Shown here piece after piece: positions 43,442-52,848 of a stretch of DNA of 64,000 nucleotides. Source of the stretch: Apiotrichum sp. Y4204 (taxonomy: Eukaryota > Basidiomycota > Tremellomycetes > Trichosporonales > Trichosporonaceae); assembly GCA_025531455.1 (NCBI GenBank), contig JAMYHL010000084.1:109544-173543 (forward strand). Direction: 5' to 3'. The notes beneath the pieces are model-generated. The model had not been told where the DNA came from, made no database searches, and saw nothing but the letters and a program-made list of their open reading frames with translations. Both the position numbers and the translations under genes were made by a program. Numbering within the stretch: the stretch's first letter is position 1; each line of letters opens with the position of its first letter.

Positions 43442-43876
43442 ATGGACTGGCTCAAGCTGCTCATCTTCTGCTTCATCTTCATGCCAGCAATTACCCTCAC
43501 CATCATGACAATCTACCAGATTATCGTGAAATCCGGCGCGATCTGGCTCTCCATCGAATCCACATGGCGTTTCCTGCGGCGCTTCAGCGCCAACCACCAC
43601 CGCGAGCCAGACGTCGAATGTGGCCGATCGGACTGCACACACGCCCCCATGCAGCCCGCGCTCCCACAAGCCCTCATCATCGTAAACCCTCACGGCCCCA
43701 ACTTCGATTCCGAGCAGGCCGTCTACCTGTCCACCGAGCATTCCGCCCCCGCCGTACGCTCGCGTCGCACCCCGCGGCGTCCCCCGTGTCGCCCCGCTCC
43801 CGAGAGTTCCCTCGGATTCGTCCATCCTGCGTTACGCATAGCCGTCGGCCACGCCCAGCCCTTCGGCCTTCCTTGA
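43442..43876 (+). CDS. Small single-pass membrane protein, unknown function
   Basis: Single exon, 144 residues. The N-terminal MDWLKLLIFCFIFMPAITL plus TIMTIYQIIVK is one long hydrophobic helix that could be a signal anchor. Then come IESTWRFLRRFSANHHRE, a short Cys-containing stretch (VECGRSDC), QALIIVNPHGPNFDSEQAVY, and a basic Pro/Arg-rich end. Unlike the array genes it has no intron after the helix and no PPxY. Codon use is clearly G/C-ending through the whole frame, which supports it as a real gene over the alternative frame that starts at 42871. No homologous family is recognised. Confidence 0.62.
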   Translation: MDWLKLLIFCFIFMPAITLTIMTIYQIIVKSGAIWLSIESTWRFLRRFSANHHREPDVECGRSDCTHAPMQPALPQALIIVNPHGPNFDSEQAVYLSTEHSAPAVRSRRTPRRPPCRPAPESSLGFVHPALRIAVGHAQPFGLP

Positions 43877-44554
43877 AAGTTCTGTGCGTCGGCCGGTCTC
43901 CGATTTGCGGTCTCCCATTGCCGTTGCGGCCTGTCGTCCGTTGTGGCCATCCCTGTTGTATCCATATGTCCACCTAGAGATGCTACATGTGTATAATGAT
44001 CCAAACTGTCCTTTGGTTAACATACATAAGTGTTCCACTGTGGGCAATTTGCGGGTGGAATGTTCTCGAGTTGGGTACAATGTGTAATTGTTAGATATCG
44101 GTGTGCGTCCACGCCGATGTCGAACGTGGAACCAAATACTGCCCATAGAGCCGGGAACCAGGGAGCGTGTCAGCTGCCACCGACGCACCTACGCCGCACT
44201 TACATCTGTTCCAGACGGTTGTCGTTTTGCGTTGTTGCACGCTGCAGCCAGCTATGCAGACCACCGAGTATTCGCAACGGTACGGGAATCGATCATGACT
44301 CGATTACACAACAGATGTCAGGGCAGGCTAAGACACTCTTAGTATGCTTATCTTGCGGCATGGCGGGGCACCGCAGTGGCAACACCACACACCGAAATTC
44401 ACCATAAACATGTACTCCTCGTAACCTCCACCTGCTCTTTGGCCATGACATAAAAGGCGCGGCCGGAGCCACTTCCTCCCCTCGGCATCCGTCCTCCTTC
44501 TTCCCTACCGACATTCTCTTCACCGGACGCCAGACCCCTCACACTGCAGCCTAC
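43877..44554. other. Intergenic, 0.7 kb
   Basis: No gene is seen. CATAAAAG at 44449 may be the TATA box of the following small frame. Confidence 0.45.
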
Positions 44555-44830
44555 ATGCTGAGCACCCTCGTCTCCCTCGCCGCCTGCCGGCCCGTCCGGC
44601 CGCGCCCCGAGCGCCCCCCACCCGCCCCGCACAGTGAACGCTGGTGCGGCCCCGCCCACCTCTGGTCCGGCCGTTGCCCTATGAAGGAGACCCCGTCTAT
44701 GGATACCATATACTACTACGAGGTAAACCCCTGGCCCGGGATTGGTAGCGACGAACCACGACTATCTGAAGACTCCACCGACGACAATCTGCATCCAGCG
44801 ACTACTTTGACGCTGTCGACACCTCCATAG
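44555..44830 (+). CDS. Hypothetical small protein, weakly supported
   Basis: Open frame of 91 residues, about 105 nt after a CATAAAAG element. It is Pro/Arg-rich at the start (VRPRPERPPPAPHSERW), with WCGPAHLWSGRCP and a Tyr run (DTIYYYEVNPWPG), and is acidic later. It may be spliced differently (a GTAAAC donor follows YYYE), but no joined frame was convincing. It lies just upstream, in plus orientation, of the minus-strand tRNA. No motif or family is recognised. Confidence 0.35.
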   Translation: MLSTLVSLAACRPVRPRPERPPPAPHSERWCGPAHLWSGRCPMKETPSMDTIYYYEVNPWPGIGSDEPRLSEDSTDDNLHPATTLTLSTPP

Positions 44831-44886
44831 CACACGCCGCCATTCCTGGTTTCCTCTCTGAATCCGCCCCTCTCTCCGCACCTTGG

Positions 44887-44891
44887 AAAAA
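44887..44891 (-). terminator. Pol III terminator of the tRNA
   Basis: Run of five T on the minus strand, 28 nt after the tRNA 3' end; this is the canonical RNA polymerase III stop. Confidence 0.65.
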
Positions 44892-44919
44892 GGTGCGCTC
44901 GCGACCCTAGGACCGCGAC

Positions 44920-45010
44920 TGATCACTGACAGGCTCGAACTGCCGACCCCCGCATACCGACACGCGTCTGCGTATTAGTACGATGCTCTAACCAACTGAG
45001 CTAAGCGACC
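44920..45010 (-). tRNA. tRNA-Ile(AAU) with a 17-nt intron
   Basis: Minus-strand cloverleaf. The acceptor GGTCGCT pairs with AGTGATC (two G-U pairs). The D arm is GCTC...GAGC with loop AGTTGGTTA. The anticodon stem TCGTA pairs with TGCGG once the intron is removed; the loop CTAATAA contains anticodon AAT. The variable loop is GGGTC, and the T arm GGCAG/CTGTC encloses TTCGAGC. The intron occupies 44956-44972, directly 3' of position 37, the canonical site for the tRNA splicing endonuclease. Box A (TAGCTCAGTTGG) and box B (AGTTCGAGCCT-like) promoters are intact. The discriminator is A. Confidence 0.9.
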
Positions 45011-46627
45011 AGGTGTGGGAGGCATTCCGGCGCCGTCGCCGCAGGCGGTGAGAAGCATATATATCAGGAGAGAGTCAATGACGAGGTCGTCAGTGTAAAC
45101 AGATACTGTACCCCGTAGTGTACTCTCTCACCGATCAGTGAAGGATTTGTACTGTACATCATTTGCCACCCGACAATGTATGAACTGCGTAAGATCCCAG
45201 CAGAGCATTCTTGGGATTGTGCGATTGGGCACGCAGCACAGGCGGATGTGTCCTGGATACCGTGGAGCTGCCGCGGGGCACGGAAGGAGATACCTACCGT
45301 GCTGGAGGTGATCAACGAAAGAGTGGGGCCTAGTGGCATGCCCGGCACCCCTCTTCGCGCTCGGGGTGTTGTTCTCGTCACCAGATGACCTTGGTTACCG
45401 GGTTCATGAACGTCTCAAGAAGTAAGCATATCTGCACGTCCAGATGATGTACTGCGTGTACCCAAGTTTGGCTCCACTCGACGGCAGTGCACCCGGAGCG
45501 CCTGACGTTGTCCTCCGGAGGATAACGGGGCTCCGAGCATTGTCGAATCGATCCTTTCCAAGCACTGCGGGAAGCTGTAGGCGAAGGATTGTGGGAACAG
45601 CAGACCGATCGAAGCGCGATATCACCGACGCGCAAGACGGCTAACGTCCAAAGCGGCTTTCGTCAGCCAACCGTGCCGGGAAGCCTGACATCCTCATGTT
45701 CCTGTCGGCCCACTCTCTCTTTTGTCTTTGCCTCTTCCTCCGCTCTGCATTTCCAATCCCTTTCCACACCCATCGTCTCGCTCCGAACTTCTTGTCCTCC
45801 CTCACTGCCGCCCCACCTCACATCTCCCGTCTTCGTACTGTTTCCTCGATATCTCTCCATGATCCTCTTTTCTTCCTTGTTAGCTTCATTCTCCTCCTTG
45901 TTCCTTACTCGTTCCGAGCCGAGGCATTTTCGGCTCCCTTGGAATATGGCCCCGACCTTCAGTTTACCTCTCCGTTCCTGTCGTACCTCCCATTCTCCAC
46001 TGGTGGAAAGCCTGCCATTCCTCTACAGCCTACCTTGCCCGGTTACTTCCTCGACCTTAGAGCGTCTAGCAGCACCCGAGGTGACCCTCGACTATCCACG
46101 AGGTGTCGAGGTGTCTCGTGACCGGGTTTGCACATCCCGAGGGTTTATCAAATCCGCCCGACCGCCTGTGTCGTGCCAGGCATGAAGAGGAGAGCAGGGC
46201 GCTGGCCACAGTCGTGGTTCAGTGCAGTGTCCTGGACGGTGATCTGTGGCCGATTGTGCTCGATTAGGAGGTCCTGCGTGCCCTTGTTCCTGGAGAGAGC
46301 AGCGGCGCAGTGACCGGCGCGTTGTTGATGACCGTGCGTCGACATTGTCCGCCTGTCAGCGCGCTTGGCGATAGCAGCCAGCTACAGTATCAACGGCAGC
46401 ACGGCACTTCGCCCACACCGACTGCTGCCCTTTACTGCCATGATGGATTGTGCTCGATACAAACCGGACCCGTTCTTCCCAGCTCGCGTCCGTGGTCGGT
46501 GGCAAAATTAAGGTTAGCAGGGGCGCGTTCGCGGACACTGGGTGGTTCAGTCGCGACACTCCCCCATCTCACCTCCCCCCCATTCTCTTCAACTTCCTCA
46601 ACCCTTTGCTTCATTAACACCCTCATA
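45011..46627. other. Intergenic, 1.6 kb
   Basis: No gene is supported. 45.70-45.95 kb is strongly C/T-rich and gives apparent hydrophobic open frames in two phases at once, which argues for a leader or low-complexity DNA rather than coding. Confidence 0.45.
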
Positions 46628-47355
46628 ATGTCGAGCATCACCGTACCCATCGCTCTCGTGACCGTCACCGCTGTCGCCGTCGTAGCCACTGCATGGATCT
46701 CGGGGGACACCCTTTTCACGGGCTACCCTGTCGTCTCTCTCTCGGACACTAACCTCGCTGCTGCAACCGCGGCAATCATCTGTGTCCTATGCAGCCTCCT
46801 CTATGCCGCGCTGTGGTGGTTCACTGACCGCTGCGCAGCGTGCGGCGCCGCAGCAGGAGTCGCACCCGTCGCAGCCGTAGCGTCAGGCTCCACCGCCGTC
46901 TCCCTCCTCCCCTCACTCGCCAGCATCCCCAGCCCCATCTCCGACGCACTCTCAAACTGCGAGGCCCACCCCGCCGCCATCTTATGCCCCGTTCACGGAT
47001 ACCAGTGAGCTTCCCCAGTCCGTAAGCGTCGGGAGCGGCTGACAGCTACTGCAGCCTGATGGCGCCTGCGGCGAGCGCGGCGAGCGCGGCGAGCTACCCT
47101 TACCCCACGTGGCGGATCTGGCCTATGTGGAGCGAATGGACCGCGTGGCCCGTGGCGCCGCGCGTCCCCGCCCAGCCGCCGCCGATGTCGGTTCCAAACT
47201 ACGACCCCGCCGGGCCCCTCTCCCAGTCGAGCTTCCTTGAGCGTGCGCTTGCCGAGGCGAAGAGCGACGCACTCCCGTTCGTGGCGTTTGTCCCCATCAA
47301 GCCTAACCCTGTCGCCGTGGTCGAGCATGAGCTCGAGGGCAAGGACGAGCTCTAG
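46628..47355 (+). CDS. Two-helix membrane protein with CPVH, PPxY-like and C-terminal KDEL
   Basis: Exons 46628-47004 and 47055-47355 give 225 residues (an acceptor 9 nt earlier at 47046 is also in frame). Helix 1 is PIALVTVTAVAVVATAW, helix 2 is AAATAAIICVLCSLLYAALWW, followed by DRCAACG. Exon 1 ends SNCEAHPAAILCPVHGYQ, similar to VSCPVHPLG in the gene at 35604. Exon 2 is Ala/Ser-rich, then Trp/Pro-rich (PTWRIWPMWSEWTAWP), then QPPPMSVPNYDPAGPL, a VPxY variant of the PPxY motif, and ends ELEGKDEL. The last four residues match an ER-retrieval signal, but they would work only if the C-terminus were luminal. The two features are in tension, so one is probably incidental. No known family is recognised. 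Confidence 0.68.
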
Positions 47356-48561
47356 GAGTCCCAGGAGCTCTGACGAATCACTTCGGGATCGGGACGCGAT
47401 TAGGATAATACTGGGATAGAAATATGTTGAAATGTTGTGGGACGGATGGTTGGATCGGTTGAAGGATGAGTTGTGTGATGCGTTATCTTATATCTTATCA
47501 GAAACACAACATGCAACGCCTGTGTACTAATGTCTCCGATCTCCGATGCCGTACATCTCCGATGCAGTACCCTCAGCAGATATTCATGTGAGACATGCTC
47601 GAGAGTCGTAAATGGCACGATGGCTGGTCATTCGATGACAACAATTCGATAATACGACAAACTGGAATACCAGCAGCTTTCGGGGTTCCAAGGTCCCACT
47701 CAGCGAACGCATCTCGTCCGTCGCTCGTGGCCATCGCGCTGCTCCTGCGCGCGTCTTTTCTCTTACGCTCTCTGTCTCATCGACGGGGCATGCATCACAG
47801 ATACCGCGACAGCGCCGCTGCATTCCTCTACATGAGTAAGAGCCGCGGTAGTCGCCAGCCACCAGTGGCCAGTGGCCAGTGTCCGTGGCCAAACGAGGCG
47901 GTGCCTGTCACCGAGAGACTTGTCCGTCGACCGGTGCAAAGTACGCGTTGCAGCAAAAGTCGAGCAGTGTCCCAGTGCCGCAGTGCCGCAGTGCACTCTG
48001 TCAGTCGATAATGCCCGTCTGTCTGTTCATCTACACGTCGTTGGCCGCCCCAATCCCCGATCCCTACTCATTGGTAGCGGTGCGTGGCAGTGAGAATCCA
48101 AGGGATCCAAGGGGGAGGGAGAAGCATCGCATTGCGCTGGCGTGCGCTTGGACCCTCCCCCCCCCCCCCCCCGGGGGGGCCCGGGGGGCGTCGGGGCNNN
48201 NNNNNNNNNNNNNNNNNNCGCCCGCCGGGACGACGAGGAGTGGGAGGACGTGTTCTCCTCCGAGGACGAGGGCCGCACGGAGCGTGGCCCCCCCCCCCCC
48301 CCCCCCCCCCCCCCGGGGTGCGACAGGGGGCCTTCGAGGCGCATATGGACGTGCTTGGTGGTCAATGGTCAAACAAACAGTGACTGCTTTCCAGCCGCCA
48401 TCACCGGCGAGCACCTAACTACTCAGCTATCCATCTTGGATCCACACCTCCATCGTCAGCACCTCCAACTCTCTATCCGCCACTAGCGGTCAAGGTCAAC
48501 GGCACTCCGTCCCGGTCTTCGGCGTGCCTCGAGTTTTTGCCACCCACCTCAGTGACCTGCC
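47356..48561. other. Intergenic with assembly gap and C/G homopolymers
   Basis: No gene is supported. It contains C homopolymers near 48157-48172 and 48288-48314, a G-rich stretch, and 21 N. The 70 bases between the N run and the second C tract read as an acidic peptide (DDEEWEDVFSSEDEG), which could be an exon fragment of a gene broken by the gap. Confidence 0.5.
48198..48218. other. Assembly gap (21 N)
   Basis: Run of unknown bases, flanked within 150 bp on both sides by C/G homopolymers that short-read assemblers do not resolve. Lengths and order here should not be trusted. Confidence 0.98.
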
Positions 48562-49307
48562 ATGCCCCCCTTGGCGGCGTACGCCCGGCGCGCCGACGAT
48601 GCAAATACACCGACACCGACACCCCCACCTTCACCGACGCGGCCGGCCGCGACGCCGACGTCGACCGACCACTCGGGAATCACAAAGGCCGGGCCGTATC
48701 TCCCACTCGTCATGGTGCTCGTCCTCCTCGTCGTCCTCGGCGTCTGCGTGCGTAGTGTACCTACTTGTGCTTGTTCTGACGGCAGCTCGGGCGCCGCGGG
48801 TACTGCCCCTTCCGCCGCCGCAGGGAGGCTCCGCCGCCGCCGCGGGAAGTGTCCCTCGTCTCCCTGCCCCGCGTGCGCCGCAGCGAGAGCGGAAGGAGTA
48901 TACTCACCCTACCCGAATACACGGCCGAGGCCGGGGAAGAGGAGGTGGTGCTCCTCCGCCGAGAGGTAGAAGCCGAGGGGCAGAGTGCTACTGATAGAGA
49001 GGGGGAGGGAGCTCGCGATGGCGAGGCAGCCCTCGAGGGGGAAGAGGGGGACATATCTCGCCGACTAAGCTCCACCTCCATCTCGAGCTCGATGTACAGC
49101 TGCGAAGATATACCTCCCCAGTGGACGCCGGCGCGGAGGTCATCGGATGCGGACGAGGTGGATATTGCGACGCCGCGGCATAGTCTCATGGCGCGGACGC
49201 CGACACCCGAGTCTTCGCCCCCGCACAGCACGGAGCTTCTCCGGCCGAGCGCCACTGCCGCCAACACCGCCGCCAACGCCCGGCATGGCATGTGCGTCAT
49301 TGCCTGA
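48562..49307 (+). CDS. Small single-pass membrane protein G: LPxY motif, acidic tail
   Basis: Exons 48562-48747 and 48786-49307 give 235 residues. The outer segment (1-47) is Thr/Pro-rich (NTPTPTPPPSPTRPAATP). The helix is LPLVMVLVLLVVLGVC, and the phase-0 intron (38 nt) comes straight after it, as in genes A-F on the other strand. Exon 2 begins LGRRGYCPFRRRRE, then RSILTLPEYTAEAGEEEVVL, an LPxY motif with acidic flank, then a long Glu-rich stretch and a Ser-rich region (SSTSISSSMYS), ending HGMCVIA. Position, intron phase and motif order show it belongs with the minus-strand array 20 kb away. No TATA box is evident, and the gap at 48.2 kb lies in its promoter region. Function is unknown. Confidence 0.8.
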
Positions 49308-49713
49308 ACACACACATAGAGATAACGAACGACACGACGATCACGCGGACTCTTTGAACAATATTATGTAGACAGTCGTTTCCCATTTCCCCTCCTGCCT
49401 TTACAGTTCATTTCGTACTTCACAGTATCACTCTGCATGAGACTACAATCTACTATTATGCGCTGGGCGCAGGTCATGTGTCAGGAGAGCTCCTTGTAAT
49501 ATAGGTCGTTGACGTGCCATTCTGGCCACAGCGTGAGGGCGGTATGGGGGGCGAGAGACGGGATCCGAGTCGGCAGAGGTGGGGATGGGGAATCAATGAT
49601 GTCGTGGGTGAATGCGAGTGTGAATGAAGGTTCGAGCCATTGTCCGGATGAGGTTTTCGTTAGTGTGCTTGAGAATGTTCTGGCTGGAGGTACTGCTAGA
49701 GACGCGCCGGTGT
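49308..49713. other. Intergenic between convergent genes
   Basis: 3' flanks of gene G and of the DUF4203 protein. Nothing else is seen. Confidence 0.5.
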
Positions 49714-52700
49714 CTAGGCAGTGAATGTCTGTCGGCTCGCACGGCGTGCGGCCGAGGGGCGGGCCGCCGCGCCGCCGGCAGAGGGGCGGACGGGGCTGGC
49801 ACCCATTGCAGGAGCGCCCGAGGTCCGGCGGCCGGGAGTAGGTGACGAGGGGCGACGGCCAGGTGGCGGAGTGGTAGGACGCGCGCCAGAGGTGGTGGTA
49901 GCCGGCCCTCCAGAGTTTCCAGAGTTGCCAGAACGAGTGGTGCCAGCCTTGGGGAGGGGAGCAGCGGCAGCCTTGACAGGAGAGGAAGGGCTGACCTTCG
50001 GCGCGAGTGGCACGCTGCGGCGCCATTCGTCGGTGCGAGTCTTGCGGTCCTCGGGACGGGCAGCTGTTGCCTCCTTAGCGGCGGGAGGAATAAGAGACGG
50101 GCCGCTGGTGGTGTCGCCGCGACGCTCCCGAGATTCGCGGCGGCGGCGTTGCTCCTCGCGTTCAGCACGCTTGCGGGCCTCCCAGGCCTCCTTCGCCTGA
50201 GCCAACGCTTGCTCCTCCTGCATCGGGCCGGTCACGCCCTGCTGCATCTTGAGAAGCTTTTCGCGATGGCGCTCGGCAAGTTCCTCCGTAGTCATGGCCT
50301 TCGAGGTACGACGGGTAGCAATGGGGCCCGAAGGGCGACGGTCACGTCCGGAAGCCGCAAAGGCAGCCGCCGCTGCAAGCTCCTGGGCAGTGAGAGAATG
50401 CGCAAGGTTTGCTCCGTATTCGTGGCCGGGGCTGTAAGCTGGCTGAGATGTCACAGGTGCCCGCGTGTCGCCGCGCTGGTTGATCGCACGGCCTACGCGG
50501 TCCGACACAACCGAAAAGCGTTCCACTGGAGGCGGAACAGGTTTAGCCGGTGGCGATGAAGGACCAGGGGGCGAGATGATGTTGCGGCTCTGCAGATACT
50601 GGTCCCACTCGCTCACTGGCACCGGCTGGTCGCTCACAGGGCGGGCCTTCATCTCCGGAAGCGGGTCAGCCTCGGACAGAGTGCGAGGACCAAGTGAGTT
50701 GCGGCGGTTGACCTTCTCCTCGTCTAGAAGGGGGACGCTGCTGGACGAGCCGGTGCGACGGGGACCTGTGCTCAAGACTAAAGAGCTGGCGCCAGAGTCG
50801 TAGCGGCCACGGTCCAGCATCCTGCTGCTTGCAGTCGAGTTCCTGCGGCTGTCCACCGGGCTTTCACCTTGGTCCTCGAGGAGAGGAGTAGAGGTAGAAT
50901 GACGAAGGTAATCCATGGAGGAGCGAATGCTCTGACGAGCGCGGCGAACCTCAGCCAAGAGCTGGAGTTTTTGCTCAAGCTCGGGATCGAGGGGGGTAGT
51001 AGGCATAGGAGGCGTGTCAAGCTTGCCCTTCTCTCCATCCTTGTCCTTAAGCTCGATGAGAGATAAACGCTCCTCGAGAAGAGATCTGCGTCGGGGAGCG
51101 CCATCGGCAAGAGCAGCGGATAATGCGCGCGGACGGGGAACATCAGGATGTGACCCAGAGTCCATTGAACTCTTTCCAACACCGCTGTTGGGTGTCGCAA
51201 GGCGTAATGTCGGCATGCTGGTCTTTTCCAGGGTGGGAGTGATGGTGTTGCTTGCGCTGTCAGAAATGCCGTACTTGCCTTCCCACTCGGCGAGCTCGCT
51301 ATCGACATTCTTAAAGTGCTCCGCAGCGCGATCAATTTCAGCAGCCTCAAGACGCGCCGCTTCCTTGGCAGCAAGGGACTTCCTGCGCTTCTGGAGTGTG
51401 TTGACAAGCTTGAACTGTATAGCACCGGCGATCTGATCGTCAGCGAGTTATTCTTTAGTTTCCGCTGTGAACCCACCAACGCAGCGGCAGCTATGACGCC
51501 GAGCTCGACCTGCATGTTCTGAGTCAACGGGAACTTGCCACCATTGAGGGAAGGGAAGGCACCACTGTATCCGAGGTTGTACATGTAGAACTGGGGTTAG
51601 CGCGGGACGTCGTACTGCGCTGACGCAGGTTCAACACCACAAAGCGCCTCTTTTCCACTCACCTCCTTCAACCCCGCGCGAGTGAAGCAGTCCACGCCCA
51701 GGGTAAAGGCAGTCGCACCGACCCAGGAACTGGCTATCAACAGCACATACTCGTGCAACTGGGGCGTGAGTGCCGCAAGGGTGGCGGCGACCGTAAGACC
51801 ACCGATTATAGCCCAGCGAGGTCCGACGCTGTTTACCAAGCCGCCCTTTCGCAGCGCAATGAGGAACCATCCAAAGCTGAAGCCGCCAGCGGCCCCGACC
51901 CAGTACTTTGCGAACGTGTAGAAGAATATTCCCAGGCCGGAGCCGATGAGGAAGGAGATACCGACAGCCAGGAGATACAAGCCCCGCATTGCTGCTGATG
52001 GCGGATGCGGCGATGGGGGTTGAAGAGCAGGGGTCACACTGTGGTGTCAGCGAATGCCAAGGACGCATTGCGTAGTAGGTAGCCGAGCAGTCTGAGCGCG
52101 CTGGGAAGCGGGGGTCCTAGTCGACCCGTCCGAACCGCCGTTCGGAGGGTTAACCGCTGGAAGCTGCTCACAACAATCCCGCAACTTACCCAAATGAGAG
52201 GATCATGATGAGACTAAAGAGACCAATGCTGTAACCCGAAATGATAGCCAGAGCGGACCAGCGGTTTTTGCCGCCCAAGGTTGCGACCGGTATGCCGGTG
52301 AGGATGAGGAGGCCGCCGCCCAGTCCGTAAGCGGCATCGAGATGGGGAGTGAACGGCAGGTAGCCGAGCGTGTCGTTCCATGCCTGTGTGGTTGTGTTGG
52401 TCGAGTCGGTGCCGTTGCCGGTCATGGTTCCGTTGACGTTGGACGAGGTATTGTTTGGCGCAGCGGTGGGTGAGGGCGCAGGTGAGCTCGAGTTGTCACC
52501 TCCTGGTACAGTCAGGGTGAACACCATGGTCGTCGAGCCCTGCCCGTTGGGGTTGGCGATGACACTGGTGATAGTGGTGAACGACCGGGACGGGGTGTTG
52601 TTCTGTCTCGGCGAGGTCGGTGTCGGTGAGGGCGAGCCACCGCCAGTGGTCTGGGCATTGTTGTTGCCGCCAGTGGGCGAGGGCTGCTGGCCGTTGCCGT

Positions 52701-52848
52701 TGTTGTTATTGTTGCCGTTACCATTATTGTTGTTGCCGTTGCCGTTGTTGGTGTTACCGTCGGCGTTGTTGCCGTTATTGTCCTGACCGAGCACGGCGCC
52801 TGCGAGCACGGCGCCGAGGAGAAGGCGACCAAAGGTTGCGAGCCGCAT
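49714..52848 (-). CDS. DUF4203 (TMEM198/TM7SF3-like) seven-helix membrane protein with long cytosolic tail
   Basis: Exons 52190-52848, 51663-52038, 51477-51590 and 49714-51432 give 955 residues. Signal peptide MRLATFGRLLLGAVLAGAVLGQ; the upstream ATG at 52893 would add 15 residues in front of it and is less likely. Then an Asn/Gly-rich repeat (NNNGNG units), a Ser/Thr/Pro ectodomain with NxT/S sites, and from about residue 185 the membrane domain: AYGLGGGLLILTGIPVATLG, LAIISGYSIGLFSLIMIL, GLYLLAVGISFLIGSGLGIF, GAAGGFSFGWFLIAL, WAIIGGLTVAATLAAL and others. After the last helix (AAALIAGAIQFKLVNTLQKR) come a charged coiled-coil-like segment and about 480 disordered residues with a Glu/Arg-rich helix (EAWEARKRAEREEQRRRRE). 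Family members are fungal plasma-membrane proteins of unclear role. Confidence 0.85.

Noticed and set aside
42871..43977. 368-codon plus-strand open frame
   Set aside because: Overlaps the better-supported frame at 43442 (membrane helix, G/C-ending codons); the His/Arg/Pro-rich composition is that of a shadow frame.
45589..46185. Hydrophobic-looking open frames in two phases at 45.6-46.2 kb
   Set aside because: C/T-rich DNA gives Ser/Leu/Phe/Pro-rich peptides in any phase; no start context, splice sites or motif.
20873..49307. Biosynthetic gene cluster including the FAD monooxygenase
   Set aside because: No synthase, transferase or pathway regulator nearby; the neighbours are small unknown proteins.
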